Source: JAJCYL01 sp965206015
GTDB taxonomy: Bacteria; Bacteroidota; Bacteroidia; Cytophagales; Cyclobacteriaceae
Assembly: GCA_965206015.1 (NCBI GenBank)
Contig: CBDBIW010000004.1
Coordinates: 124,001-188,000, forward strand
Direction of reading: 5' to 3'
DNA length: 64,000 nt
Part shown: piece after piece, positions 9,339-19,116 of the stretch
Layout: every line of letters begins with the position of its first letter
Position numbering within the stretch: position 1 is the stretch's first letter
Notes under the pieces: model-generated
Database searches by the model: none
The model's input: the letters and a program-made list of their open reading frames with translations, nothing else
Told to the model about the DNA's origin: nothing
Program-made: the position numbers and the translations under genes

Positions 9339-10214
9339 CTATTTGCCTAACATCGGGAATAATCTTCGAATGTCGTCATCTTTAGGTTGAAATCCATATT
9401 CAGCCACTTCGAACGCTTCGGCATATTTAAAATCCTTAGCCTTCGAGCCATACCATTTCTCAAGACCTGCTCCCATAGCATCAGAAATCTCTCTGCTCTT
9501 GACTCTTTTGTCAGTATAGGCCCTTCTGGCTGTTTCTCCTTCAGGGACTTCGTCGAGTCTACCATCTACCCACGGTAGCCATTCGTACATTTGAGAAGTA
9601 TGAGCGTGCAAAGCACTTACTTTTTTATCTATGGTCTTATCGATAGCAACTACAATGTCGGGGCTATGTGGGTTTGGTCTTTTAAAACGATCTTGCATAT
9701 AAAGAAATAAAGGATTCTTAGTTAATGGTGGAGTGTCGGGAGTTACATTAGGTACCACCACCATATAGGCTGCATCCTGAACCAATTTTCCTGCATTTCT
9801 ATGATCCGGATGATAATCATTTGGCCTCAAACCCAAGACAATATCTGCATCCCATTCTCTTATTTTTCTGATCACCTGGTGGCGTACCTGAAGTGTAGGT
9901 AAAAGTTCTCCATCATGATTGTCCAAAACATCGTACACAATACCAAGTGCTTTTCCTGCATTTTGGGCTTCTGCCCGACGTCTTTTACCTAAAGCCCCGC
10001 CTCCTTCCGACTGATGTCCGGCGTCACCATTGGTAAGGGCAACAAACTTCACGTTATGGCCCATTTCAGCAAATAAAGCAGCTGTTCCTCCAAACTTAGA
10101 ATCACAGTCATCAGGATGAGCACCAAAAGCAATCACTTTCAGCACAGTGTTTTGAGCTTGCACAGTGCTCAGCACTATTATTAGTGCCCCGATCAAAAAG
10201 ATTATTCTTTTCAT
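9339..10214 (-). CDS. PIG-L family deacetylase, secreted
   Basis: The protein belongs to the LmbE/PIG-L zinc-dependent N-acetylglucosamine deacetylase family. The zinc motif HPDD lies at residues 33-36 (AFGAHPDDCD) and the distal HPDHRNAG motif near residue 128. I place the start at 10214 because a clean signal peptide (MKRIIFLIGALIIVLSTVQA) begins there; an upstream in-frame ATG at 10259 would bury this signal. It would act in the periplasm or be exported. It follows susD by about 80 bases and probably belongs to the same transcription unit, suggesting that the imported glycan carries N-acetylated amino sugars. The length of about 290 residues is normal. Confidence 0.88.
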   Translation of the reverse strand: MKRIIFLIGALIIVLSTVQAQNTVLKVIAFGAHPDDCDSKFGGTAALFAEMGHNVKFVALTNGDAGHQSEGGGALGKRRRAEAQNAGKALGIVYDVLDNHDGELLPTLQVRHQVIRKIREWDADIVLGLRPNDYHPDHRNAGKLVQDAAYMVVVPNVTPDTPPLTKNPLFLYMQDRFKRPNPHSPDIVVAIDKTIDKKVSALHAHTSQMYEWLPWVDGRLDEVPEGETARRAYTDKRVKSREISDAMGAGLEKWYGSKAKDFKYAEAFEVAEYGFQPKDDDIRRLFPMLGK

Positions 10215-10296
10215 AGTTTTCTTATTTATCAATGTTAAAATAAAAAGAAAGGCTGTCAAATGAATGAACAGCCTTTTCCAATTTCATAAACAACCT

Positions 10297-11712
10297 TTAG
10301 TTTTGATTGAAGCCTGGATTGACATCTAGCTCCCTTTGAGGAATTAAGAAGAGCAACCTTGGAGTCTTACCTATAGCGGTCAAAGTAGATTCTGCCATAC
10401 CAAAACGAAGCAAGTCTGCCCAGCGATGGTTTTCAAATGCTAATTCAACTCTTCTTTCATGGAGTAATTTTTCATCAAAAGTTCCAGGAGTTGAAGCATC
10501 AATATCTCCAAGGCCTGCCCTGTTTCTAACCTGATTGATGAGATTATAAGCCTCAGTACTTTCTCCAATAGCTTCCGCCAACATTAACAGTACATCAGCG
10601 TAACGGAAAACCACAAAATTGTTAGAAGCATCATCTTCATCGTTATTGTTGGTAACTCCATATTTTATGATAAACCTCACATCATTGAGTGTATTGGTTA
10701 TTAGTAAAACCTCTCCATCGGGATTGACTTGAAAGTAAGAGGTATCCATAGATGCAAAAAACCTTTCATCTCCGGGCTCATACGCATTCATCATTTCAAC
10801 AGTAGGCCGATTACGATATGCACCAACACTGGTTGGCAGAGCAGGAAGTGGCGAAAAGTCATTGGTAATACGATTTCCGGCACCGAAGCCCCCACCTTCA
10901 AACTCTACTTCAAATATTGATTCGGAATTATGCTCATTTTCTACTCCCCACAGGTCATTGTAGTCGTTGACCAGGGAATAACCGTAAGTATCCATAACTC
11001 TTCTCAATACTGTTTCGGCATCATTATCATTACCCAAAGTCAGGTGAACCTTGGCTAATAAGGTAGCAGCTGCTCCTTTAGTAGCCCTACCCAAATCTGG
11101 CGTATTGGCCTGTAGTTCTAGTAAGCCCTCTGCTTCAACCAAATCTTTAATAACTTGGGCATAAATGGCAGTTGCATCAACCTGAGGATCGTTTCTTACC
11201 TCACTGGCAAATTCAACATCATCTAACGATAAAGGAATGTTACCAAAAGCCACAGCCAGATTATAATAAAAGAGTGACCTCAAAAACAAAGCCTCGCCAC
11301 GAAGTTGATCCTCTATGCCTTGCTCTATTTCAATATTTCCTATGCGACCTAAAACAGCGTTACTTCTGGCGATCCCAGTATAGGAATCAACCCAAAATGC
11401 TTCAACAAGTTCGCTAGTGGAGGCCTCCTCAAAGTCTTCCATTATTGCCCGTTCACGGGCCAATCCAGTAGAACCAGGCCCCTGATCGGTATTATCTGAT
11501 CTCATTTCCTGCATAATCCAGTAACTCTCATTATAAGCACCGTCTTGCTGTAGCACACTATAAATCCCATTGACAGCTACTTCAAAATCAGTGGCCGTTT
11601 TGTAAAAATTTTCGACACTTCTTTGAGAGGTAGGTTGCAAATCTGTAAAATCCTCACTACAGGAAATTATTAATCCTGTCACAAAAAATATATAAATGAA
11701 TTTCGTTTTCAT
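10297..11712 (-). CDS. SusD/RagB-family outer-membrane nutrient-binding lipoprotein
   Basis: The 471-residue protein starts with a lipoprotein signal with the acylated cysteine at residue 18 (GLIISCS), then the SusD N-terminal sequence FYKTATDFEVAVNGIYSVLQ and LRGEALFLRSLFYYNLAVAFG, a TPR-like helical core. The C-terminal part has the RagB/SusD segment RYADVLLMLAEA followed by NQVRNRAGL and FDEKLLHERRVELAFENHRWADLLRFG. Such proteins cap the SusC channel and bind the incoming oligosaccharide or other ligand on the cell surface. It lies 18 bases after susC on the same strand. Ligand identity cannot be read; the neighbouring PIG-L deacetylase points to an amino-sugar glycan. Confidence 0.93.
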   Translation of the reverse strand: MKTKFIYIFFVTGLIISCSEDFTDLQPTSQRSVENFYKTATDFEVAVNGIYSVLQQDGAYNESYWIMQEMRSDNTDQGPGSTGLARERAIMEDFEEASTSELVEAFWVDSYTGIARSNAVLGRIGNIEIEQGIEDQLRGEALFLRSLFYYNLAVAFGNIPLSLDDVEFASEVRNDPQVDATAIYAQVIKDLVEAEGLLELQANTPDLGRATKGAAATLLAKVHLTLGNDNDAETVLRRVMDTYGYSLVNDYNDLWGVENEHNSESIFEVEFEGGGFGAGNRITNDFSPLPALPTSVGAYRNRPTVEMMNAYEPGDERFFASMDTSYFQVNPDGEVLLITNTLNDVRFIIKYGVTNNNDEDDASNNFVVFRYADVLLMLAEAIGESTEAYNLINQVRNRAGLGDIDASTPGTFDEKLLHERRVELAFENHRWADLLRFGMAESTLTAIGKTPRLLFLIPQRELDVNPGFNQN

Positions 11713-11730
11713 AACAATTGATTTGAAAGG

Positions 11731-14700
11731 TTAAAATGTAGCATTTAAGCCTAAAGTAAATACCTTGCTGAGCGGGTAAGCTCCATAATCTTCTCCCTGT
11801 ACATTGGGTGAGGCAGCACTTTGATTATTTACTTCGGGATTAAAACCTAAATAGTCTGTACTGGTCAAAAGGTTGGTCCCTGACACATAGATTCTCAGGT
11901 TCTGAAAGACTTTCCCCAACATATCATTTGGAAGATTATAACCAAGTGTAATATTTCTTAATCTGATATACGAGGCATCTTCGACCTGAAAAGATGATGG
12001 ACGATTATTATTTCCATGATTTCCAGTCAATCTATCAGCCCTGGGGATTTTTCCATTACCCGGATCCGAGGCTGATCGCCATCGGTTATCCCATGCCGCA
12101 TAGCTATTGAAATTTGCTTCTCCATTCCCTAAATGTCTTCTTGTAAGATTAAGTACTTCCGCACCTTCAACGCCCTGAATTAAGATATTTAAATCGAATC
12201 CCTTAAAGCTAAATCGATTGGTAATTCCCCAGGTAAAATCAGGAAGATAATTTCCGGTTACCGTACGATCATCAGGATCTATATCACCATCTCCGTCAAC
12301 ATCTTTAAATCTAAAATCACCTGGTCGGGCATCCGGTGCCTGAGTATCAGTTGGTGCAGCATCAATGTCGGCTTGTGATTGATAGATTCCATCAACTACA
12401 TAGCCATAATAACTACCAATAGCATCTCCAATTCTTGTGATATGCCTGTTGCCAGCACCACCGGCACTTAAAATGGGATCACCAGTAGGACCGACTTTAG
12501 TAACCTTATTATTGATTGATGAAAAATTAAAATCAGTTGTCCAGGTTAAAGGTCCTGTTAGGTTTCTGGTGGACAATGAGATCTCAATACCTTTATTCTC
12601 AACCTCGCCTAGGTTTTGCAATGAATTTGCAAAACCATTTGCTGAAGGTATCTGGATCTGGAGCAATAGGTCTGAGGTGGTACTTTTATACCAATCAATC
12701 GAAGTAAATACCCTATCATTGAAGAATCCGAATTCTAATCCAATATCCACCTGGCTGGTTTTTTCCCAACTTAAATCCGGATTACTTAATGTTGAAGGTC
12801 CTAGTCCGTTAGCGCGATTCGTACCAAAAACATATCCGGCAGGATTCAATAAACCAATCGAGGCGAAATTGGGGATTAGAAAATTACCGGTTTGTCCCCA
12901 GCTTGCCCTTATCTTAAGGTCGCTTAGCAGGGTAAAGTCGGACATAAAGCTCTCCTCAGATAGTCTCCACCCACCTGAAACAGAAGGGAAAACACCAGTT
13001 CTATTTCCTTTACCAAACCTGGAAGACCGATCTGTCCTTATGGTAGCGGTTAACAAATATTTATCTCTGTATGAATAATTTCCTCTGGCGAGTAGTGAAA
13101 CCAAAGACCATTCCTCTCTACTGGCAGAACCTTCGGTGACTTGCCCACCATTGATAGTTGGTACACGATCGTCGAAAAAATTATCGGCAATTACCTGACT
13201 AATTTCTATGGTTTCTTTTTGAGCTGTGAATCCAGCTACAGCCGATATATTATGATCTGCAGAAGATTTGGAATAAGAAAGCGTTTGCTCAGCCAACCAA
13301 TTAACACTTTGAGATGAACTAGACTGACCAAATGGTTCGCCAACTGGTGAAGTACGATGCAAAAGACTATTGGCTCTGAAAAAAGTTCGTTCGTAGTTAT
13401 TGATATCAAAACCGGCAAATGATTTGAACTTTAAACCATCTATCAACTCATATTCACCCCAGACATTACCAAATGTACGGTTCTGATTTAAGTCATCCTG
13501 AATGGCTTCTATCACCGCCAGGGGATTGCTAGCAGAAGTTATACCTGAGCCTTCTCCATCTTCGGTAAACAGAAATCCAGCATTGTCACGCTGATTAATG
13601 GTGCCGTCAGGGTTAAAAGGATCTATAGTTGGCGAATGCACCAATGCAGAATACACAATGCCAGCTGGACGGGCAAAGTAAGGAGACCCGGCTGGTAATC
13701 TATCATAAACAGTAAATGATGGATTAAGGTTAAAACCTACTTTCAATTCAGGTAGAACATCTGCTTCGAGGTTTACTCTAAAGCTGTACCTATCAAATCC
13801 TGAACCATCAATAATCCCCTCCTGATTGTGGTAGCCTCCGGCTACATAATAACCAACATTATCTGACCCACCTGAAACAGAGACATTATAACTCTGAATA
13901 GCTGCATTATCAAAAATCAAATCCTGCCAATCTGTATCTGTTCCTGTTCTGTTAATGAAATCATCTGCTATTCTATAATTGGCATTTGGTGCTCCACCAT
14001 TCGCAATGGCAGTAGCATTTCGTTCCGCATTAGAATGGTCTGCGCTAGCCCCTGTTTCGTTTTGCAAATAAGCATTATTTCTGGAATCGATCACATAATC
14101 AGTTAACTGATCTGCGTTCATTAAATCGATCTTATTGGCGACGGATTGTACTCCCCAATATGTATCAAAACTAACTTGAGGCTTACCTTCTCTTTTTCCT
14201 TTCTTTGTAGTTATCAGGATTACTCCATTAGACCCTCGAGACCCATATATGGCCGCCGCAGAAGCATCTTTCAACACTTCAATGGATTCAATATCATTAG
14301 GATTAAGAGTGGCCAATGGATTTGACGGGGGAGGTCTAAAAGCAGCCCTTCTTCTAAAAATATCTCCCTGAACGCCTGCATCAACATTTTTTGATACCGG
14401 AAAGCCATCTATCACATAAAGAGGTTCATTTCCGGCACTAATTGAACCTATACCACGCACTCTTATAGAAGGCCCGGCACCGGGTTCCCCGCTGGTTTCT
14501 GATACCTGAACACCGGCTAATTGGCCTTGAATGGCGTTCTCAAAACTAACCACGGGTATGTCCTTGATCTGCTTTGCTGAAATGGAAGCTATAGAACCGG
14601 TGATATCACGCCTTTGTTGGGTGCCATATCCGACAACCACAATTTCACTTAAAGCTGTGACGTCCGGAGTCATGGAAACGCTTATGTTGTTGCTGGTGCC

Positions 14701-15345
14701 TACGGTTACTTCACTAGTCTTATAGCCAACATATGAAAATATTAGAACGTCTCCCTGATTAGCCTCAATATTAAACTGACCATCTGCGTTGGTAATAGTG
14801 CCCGTACTAGTGCCTTTTATAACTATTGAAACACCTGGCAATCCTTCTCCCGAATCTCCATCAGTAACCTCCCCGTCGATCGGGGCAATTGAGGCTTTTT
14901 TCGTGGTGTTAAGAACGAACGTATCCCGATGTTTGATTGAAGCAAACATGGGTTCGCCGGGCTGATTTGAATAAGTCATCTTTGCCTTGATTAAATCTGG
15001 CGTTGTCCTTTCAGCATCCGTTTTCCTTATTACATAAAAACTGTCTTCTAACTTTTTGTATTGGAGACCATGTGGGGTCAGATAAGTTTTCAAGTGTTCC
15101 TCCAGTGAAGTGCCCGGATACTGTCCATTAGAATGGACAGAAATATTACCGATCAAGTCACTATTGTAAATAATTGAAACATTGTATTTCTGTTCCAGGC
15201 CTGACAGGATATCGGCCAGAAAAGTTGTTTCCTCTTTCCCATAATCCAAATCTGGACTGTAATCTCCCGAAGAGACAAGTAGTTGCGAATTAGCTGGAAA
15301 CTGACTTAAATAAATCAAGCTCCATAATAGTAGAAGTCTTTTCAT
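11731..15345 (-). CDS. SusC/RagA-family TonB-dependent transporter with STN signalling domain
   Basis: The 1204-residue protein has a signal peptide, an STN (secretin/TonB short) domain at about residues 40-115 (QKYNVSIIYNSDLIGNISV), a carboxypeptidase-regulatory-like domain near 155-235 (GLPGVSIVIKGTSTGTIT), the plug with VVVGYGTQQRRDITGS and the SusC signature ESIEVLKDASAAAIYGSRG, and a long beta-barrel ending in a terminal phenylalanine (FTLGLNATF). The STN domain is used by transporters that signal across the outer membrane to a FecR-type anti-sigma factor, which fits the fecR gene 27 bases upstream. It is the outer-membrane channel partner of the SusD lipoprotein encoded next. Confidence 0.95.
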   Translation of the reverse strand: MKRLLLLWSLIYLSQFPANSQLLVSSGDYSPDLDYGKEETTFLADILSGLEQKYNVSIIYNSDLIGNISVHSNGQYPGTSLEEHLKTYLTPHGLQYKKLEDSFYVIRKTDAERTTPDLIKAKMTYSNQPGEPMFASIKHRDTFVLNTTKKASIAPIDGEVTDGDSGEGLPGVSIVIKGTSTGTITNADGQFNIEANQGDVLIFSYVGYKTSEVTVGTSNNISVSMTPDVTALSEIVVVGYGTQQRRDITGSIASISAKQIKDIPVVSFENAIQGQLAGVQVSETSGEPGAGPSIRVRGIGSISAGNEPLYVIDGFPVSKNVDAGVQGDIFRRRAAFRPPPSNPLATLNPNDIESIEVLKDASAAAIYGSRGSNGVILITTKKGKREGKPQVSFDTYWGVQSVANKIDLMNADQLTDYVIDSRNNAYLQNETGASADHSNAERNATAIANGGAPNANYRIADDFINRTGTDTDWQDLIFDNAAIQSYNVSVSGGSDNVGYYVAGGYHNQEGIIDGSGFDRYSFRVNLEADVLPELKVGFNLNPSFTVYDRLPAGSPYFARPAGIVYSALVHSPTIDPFNPDGTINQRDNAGFLFTEDGEGSGITSASNPLAVIEAIQDDLNQNRTFGNVWGEYELIDGLKFKSFAGFDINNYERTFFRANSLLHRTSPVGEPFGQSSSSQSVNWLAEQTLSYSKSSADHNISAVAGFTAQKETIEISQVIADNFFDDRVPTINGGQVTEGSASREEWSLVSLLARGNYSYRDKYLLTATIRTDRSSRFGKGNRTGVFPSVSGGWRLSEESFMSDFTLLSDLKIRASWGQTGNFLIPNFASIGLLNPAGYVFGTNRANGLGPSTLSNPDLSWEKTSQVDIGLEFGFFNDRVFTSIDWYKSTTSDLLLQIQIPSANGFANSLQNLGEVENKGIEISLSTRNLTGPLTWTTDFNFSSINNKVTKVGPTGDPILSAGGAGNRHITRIGDAIGSYYGYVVDGIYQSQADIDAAPTDTQAPDARPGDFRFKDVDGDGDIDPDDRTVTGNYLPDFTWGITNRFSFKGFDLNILIQGVEGAEVLNLTRRHLGNGEANFNSYAAWDNRWRSASDPGNGKIPRADRLTGNHGNNNRPSSFQVEDASYIRLRNITLGYNLPNDMLGKVFQNLRIYVSGTNLLTSTDYLGFNPEVNNQSAASPNVQGEDYGAYPLSKVFTLGLNATF

Positions 15346-15372
15346 AATAATGCGATTTGATTCATAAATAAT

Positions 15373-16425
15373 CTATTTTGAGAATAATAACTTACTCTTA
15401 ATTTTCACATGACTCTTTGTCCAGACAATGTCCAGATCAAAAGCTTCTGATAATCCATCCATCAATAAGGTTGTATTATTACCAGGTACTGATCCTGAAA
15501 TTTGTTTCCTCAACAACTCGGCATTGGAAACTTCTACCGTCAAGCCATAGCTTTCCTCTAAAAGATCGACTATCTCATTTAATGAGGTGTTATCAAAAAC
15601 CAGTTTTTTGCAGCGCCACGAAGTGTAAACCTCCGGGTTTACTAATCGCTTAACCACGGCTCTTGATGTATCCCTGACTTCAACCAACTCACCGGGTTTC
15701 ATCACCATCTCCTCTTGAATATCTGGTTTGTTAATGCTCAATTTTACTTTACCGGATTTGAGTACTACACGAGTTCTTCCGTTGCGCTTATTAACATTGA
15801 ATTCAGTTCCGAGAACTTCCACTTTAACTCCATTCGATGTGATGACACTGAACTTCTGCTTGGTTTCTGTGTGAACCACAGAAAAATATGCCTCACCATT
15901 CAACCAGACCATTCTTTCTTCATCGCTTTCCCATTCTTTATTGTATTTGAGTGTAGAATTACTATTCAGCGTTACCACCGAATTGTCTGGCAACGTTACA
16001 CTTATGGTTTCTCCGAACTTTGTCACATAAAACTCCGAGTCGTTCTCAAAAAAGGAATAAAAAACAAATACCGACACTAGGAGCAAAGTAATTATAGCTG
16101 CAATTCCTAAGAAGTATTGCCTTTTAAAGAATCCATTGCCTTCAATACCATCAATTTTTATAATCTTCGCATCACTTTCAGGGTCCAGACGGTCTTTGAG
16201 AGTGTTCCAAGAATGTTGAGCCTCATCCTCTTTTGGTCTTAAAGCCTGAAATTCCAGGTTTTTCAGAATAGATATAGCCTGATCAATTTCATTTTGCATT
16301 TGAGGGTTTGTGGCAATCCAATCATCCCAAAATGCAATCGCTTCATTATCATTTTTCAAATACCAATTTTGAAACGACTCCATAGATGCGAAGTCCTCCG
16401 CTTTTTGGTTAATAAAATTTTCCAT
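15373..16425 (-). CDS. FecR-family anti-sigma regulator
   Basis: The 350-residue protein has a cytoplasmic N-terminal part (with WDDWIATNPQMQNEIDQA) that would hold a sigma factor, a single membrane helix near residues 105-127 (FLGIAAIITLLLVSVFVFYSFF), a periplasmic FecR domain (VTLPDNSVVTLNSNSTLKYN and VWLNGEAYFSV) and a C-terminal DUF4974-type domain (LVFDNTSLNEIVDLLEESYG). It lies just upstream of the STN-bearing SusC gene and would relay the ligand signal from SusC to an ECF sigma factor. No sigma gene lies upstream of it; the only one in the window is at 8662-9222, at the other end of the cluster. Confidence 0.92.
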   Translation of the reverse strand: MENFINQKAEDFASMESFQNWYLKNDNEAIAFWDDWIATNPQMQNEIDQAISILKNLEFQALRPKEDEAQHSWNTLKDRLDPESDAKIIKIDGIEGNGFFKRQYFLGIAAIITLLLVSVFVFYSFFENDSEFYVTKFGETISVTLPDNSVVTLNSNSTLKYNKEWESDEERMVWLNGEAYFSVVHTETKQKFSVITSNGVKVEVLGTEFNVNKRNGRTRVVLKSGKVKLSINKPDIQEEMVMKPGELVEVRDTSRAVVKRLVNPEVYTSWRCKKLVFDNTSLNEIVDLLEESYGLTVEVSNAELLRKQISGSVPGNNTTLLMDGLSEAFDLDIVWTKSHVKIKSKLLFSK

Positions 16426-16620
16426 GTTCTTTATCCGTAATTCTATCGGTTAGGTCCTCTGTATTCTGAACTATTACCTACCAAGACAGTAATGCAAGTC
16501 ATTTGTACTGAAAGTATCAGGAATAATTACTTGCAGCTATTTGCTCCTGATGGCTGTGGCAATGGAGGGTTTGTCGTTTTTGCGCACTGGCACAACATCC
16601 AATTGCAATTCGCCCATTCA

Positions 16621-16639
16621 TCAATATACAGTATATTGA
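16621..16639. promoter_or_regulatory. 19-bp palindrome, possible operator
   Basis: The sequence tcaatatacagtatattga has perfect 9-base arms around one central base. It lies in the 268-bp gap between the fecR gene start and the end of the desaturase gene. Size and symmetry are those of a dimeric repressor site, but no regulator gene is adjacent. The rest of this gap shows nothing clear. Confidence 0.3.
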
Positions 16640-16693
16640 ATTGTTGCTAAAAACTCTTCTATTCCAGGCTACACTACCTGGAGATGAAAAGTT

Positions 16694-17590
16694 CTATTGG
16701 TTATGTGCCAGCTCTCTCTGCAACTCCATTGCAGTTTTGGAGGAATTGTCATGACTCCATCCCGGTGGATAAAAGATATATTTCAATTTGTCCTTCCAGG
16801 ATGAAACTTTTCTAACATCTCTCCAGATATCAGAGAATTCGTGCGTATTTAGTAAAATTGGATTATAAGAATCGGGGTCTTTTAGGATTCCATATTTAGG
16901 GTCAATGGTGGTAATAATATCCTGGTAGGTGCCGAATATTTTGTCCCAAATAATGAACATTCCTCCATGGTTTTTATCCAAATATTCAATATTGCTTGAG
17001 TGATGAACCTGATGAATATATGGGGTATTAAATACCTTTTCAAACCAACCCAGTGAAGGGACCAATTGGGTATGCAAAAAGAATTGATAGATTCCATTAA
17101 TAATTAAGGCGGTTGCGATCATTACAGGTTCAAAACCTATCATAGCCATCCAAAGCCAAAAAACAGGTTTATAAAGCGTTATAAACCAACCATTTCTTAT
17201 CCCAATAGTCAGATTAAAAGATTTCGCCGAATGATGAGGAACATGAGCTGCCCATAATAATCTAACGGTATGGCTGAGTCGATGGTGCCAGTAAAAGGTA
17301 AAGTCATCTGCAACAACCGCAAAAATCCAAACATACCACACCCGTCCAAAAGACGCATATCCCAAATATTCAACACGGACATCCTTGAATAATTCGAAGA
17401 TGAAAATAAAAACAGCAAGGGCGAATATCTTAGTGAAAAATGCCACTACCGATGCACCTGAGGCAATTGCAAATCCGGCAAAAGATTCTTTGAGGTCAAA
17501 CAAGTGTTTGGCCATAAAATACTCCATCACCATCAAAATGATAAAAATTGGATATATGTACTTAACTACAACTTCAATACCTATTTCCAT
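16694..17590 (-). CDS. Sterol desaturase / fatty-acid hydroxylase superfamily membrane protein
   Basis: This di-iron membrane enzyme has several transmembrane helices and the eight-histidine arrangement of the family: FYWHHRLSH, then AAHVPHHSAKSFN, and a C-terminal HQVHHSSNIEYLDKNHGG. Members hydroxylate or desaturate sterols, carotenoids, alkylglycerols or fatty acids; the substrate here is not known. An upstream in-frame ATG at 17692 exists, but I prefer the ATG at 17590, where the hydrophobic protein MEIGIEVVVKYIYP begins, giving 298 residues. It is a single gene on the minus strand without clear partners. Confidence 0.85.
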   Translation of the reverse strand: MEIGIEVVVKYIYPIFIILMVMEYFMAKHLFDLKESFAGFAIASGASVVAFFTKIFALAVFIFIFELFKDVRVEYLGYASFGRVWYVWIFAVVADDFTFYWHHRLSHTVRLLWAAHVPHHSAKSFNLTIGIRNGWFITLYKPVFWLWMAMIGFEPVMIATALIINGIYQFFLHTQLVPSLGWFEKVFNTPYIHQVHHSSNIEYLDKNHGGMFIIWDKIFGTYQDIITTIDPKYGILKDPDSYNPILLNTHEFSDIWRDVRKVSSWKDKLKYIFYPPGWSHDNSSKTAMELQRELAHNQ

Positions 17591-17849
17591 GGTTTCATTA
17601 TTCTTAAAAAATTCTATTGCAGCGACAAGGTTACACTTAAAAAGTGTATTGTTGACAAAACGATGAGCAGCAAAAGATGCAATACTTATCAATTTGAGAT
17701 TGAAGAAAGAAATCTCCTTGAATTTTATTCATGTAGTTCTGAAATTTCTCAAGAGACGGTATTCTTACAGCCCAGTTTACGACAATTACAACTGAAATTA
17801 TGGAAAAGCCAGGGTGATTCATGATTGTGGTATGCACAGTGGAAAGATG

Positions 17850-18115
17850 GGATATGAGAAAGCAATTAGTTTAATGTAGTTTAATGGCGGATACAATTGG
17901 TTTTCTTCGCTGGACCGCACAACTGGAAAGCGACTCATCCAATGCCCGTCCCGGATATGTTTTAGGCCATTTTTTGGCATGAGTGAGATGTTGAAAATAC
18001 GGGAACTTTATAAGGAAAAAATGGGGGATCAATTCACCTTATCGGGGTTTCATGAAAAGCTGCTGCAAATTGGTACATGCCTCGCAAATTGATGCAGGAA
18101 TCTCTTATGAGATGA
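17850..18115 (+). pseudogene. Remnant of a DUF885-family (peptidase-like) lipoprotein C-terminus
   Basis: Reading the three + strand frames in turn gives a coherent C-terminal stretch: YEKAISLM, ADTIGFLRWTAQLESDSS, ARPGYVLGHFLG, MSEMLKIRELYKEKMGDQF and TLSGFHEKLLQIGT, ending with MPRKLMQESLMR and a TGA at 18113-18115. This matches the C-terminal pattern of DUF885 proteins (P-G-x-x-L-G, then I-x-x-L-R, then G-x-x-F, F-H, G-x-x-P). Several single-base frame changes and a TAG separate the pieces, and no N-terminal part is visible upstream. It is a dead remnant. The rest of the 17.6-18.3 kb gap shows nothing else. Confidence 0.6.
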
Positions 18116-18266
18116 TACCAGATTATTCCAACAACCTGATACTGGTCAGGACGTAGATCTTTTCAGTAATTTCATGTATTTAAAAGTCTTGAGATTCGAT
18201 AATAAGTTTATTTCAATAATATTTACACCCAATAGGTATTCTAATGACTAGAACGCAGTTGATTAA

Positions 18267-19040
18267 ATGACATTTCTGAAAAGGATTTTCATGAGTGAGC
18301 GGGTGATTGTTGGCGCAATCCTTGCAAATTCTGTGACATTATTTATGATGGGCTTCGACCGTTTTCATTCCATGCGTTTGATGGATATTATCGATCATTT
18401 CTTTACCATATTTTTTATACTCGAAATTGTAGTGAAAGTCAGGGAGTTTGGATGGAAAACATACATTTCCAACTCTGGCAATAAGTTTGACCTTATACTG
18501 GTCGCAATATCCGCACCGTCCTTATTTGAAATATTCCTCTCAATCCCTGACATCTCTTATCTCCTTGTTTTTCGATTAATGCGGGTATTTAGGATACTGA
18601 GGTTTATGCGCTTTATTCCGAACATTCATAAATTAATTGAGGGTGTAACGAGGGCGGTCAGAGCCTCAATATTCGTTTTTGCTGCACTATTCATTTACAA
18701 TATCCTTTTGGCTGTATTAACCAGTTATCTATTCCGAACTTCTGCACCTGAATATTTCGGAGACCCCTTAATTTCATTGTACTCAATATTTCAAATTTTT
18801 ACATTGGAAGGGTGGAATGAAATTCCCATGGCAATCATTCAAAATTCAGAACCCGATTCATGGACGCCAGGCTTTGCCAGGCTGTTTTTTGCAATTGTAG
18901 TACTTACCGGAAGTATTTTTGGCTTTTCAATAGTGAATGCCATTTTCGTTGATGAAATGGTGATGGACAATACCGATGATCTGGAGGCTAAAGTGGATTT
19001 ATTGAATAAGAAAGTTGATGAATTGTTAGATAAGAGATAA
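18267..19040 (+). CDS. Voltage-gated cation channel, single six-helix domain (BacNav/Cav type)
   Basis: The 257-residue protein has the plan of a prokaryotic voltage-gated sodium/calcium channel subunit, which forms a tetramer in the inner membrane. Helix S4 carries five arginines at every third position (R103, R106, R109, R112, R115). The pore loop contains the filter T179-L-E-G-W-N-E185. In known bacterial sodium channels the filter is TLESW; a glycine at the fourth position is found in the calcium-selective channel CavMr (TLEGWVD), so this channel may conduct calcium. The C-terminus ends in a short heptad-like coiled coil (DLEAKVDLLNKKVDELLDKR), as in NaChBac relatives. No partner genes lie nearby. 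Confidence 0.9.
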   Translation: MTFLKRIFMSERVIVGAILANSVTLFMMGFDRFHSMRLMDIIDHFFTIFFILEIVVKVREFGWKTYISNSGNKFDLILVAISAPSLFEIFLSIPDISYLLVFRLMRVFRILRFMRFIPNIHKLIEGVTRAVRASIFVFAALFIYNILLAVLTSYLFRTSAPEYFGDPLISLYSIFQIFTLEGWNEIPMAIIQNSEPDSWTPGFARLFFAIVVLTGSIFGFSIVNAIFVDEMVMDNTDDLEAKVDLLNKKVDELLDKR

Positions 19041-19076
19041 TCCTCTAATTAAAGAAATTCAATAACCTAAAGTGGT

Positions 19077-19107
19077 CAAAAAAACAAAATCCCCTCAATT
19101 TGAGAGG
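19077..19107 (-). terminator. Rho-independent terminator after the tRNA genes
   Basis: On the minus strand, just past the tRNA-Arg 3' end, CCTCTC pairs with GAGGGG around an AAATT loop and is followed by a T-rich run (19077-19090). This is a standard intrinsic terminator for the tRNA transcript. Confidence 0.75.
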
Positions 19108-19116
19108 CTTTTAGCG

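Noticed and set aside
12437..13078. 213-residue open frame antisense to susC
   Set aside because: Lies fully inside the SusC coding sequence and has no family pattern; a shadow frame.
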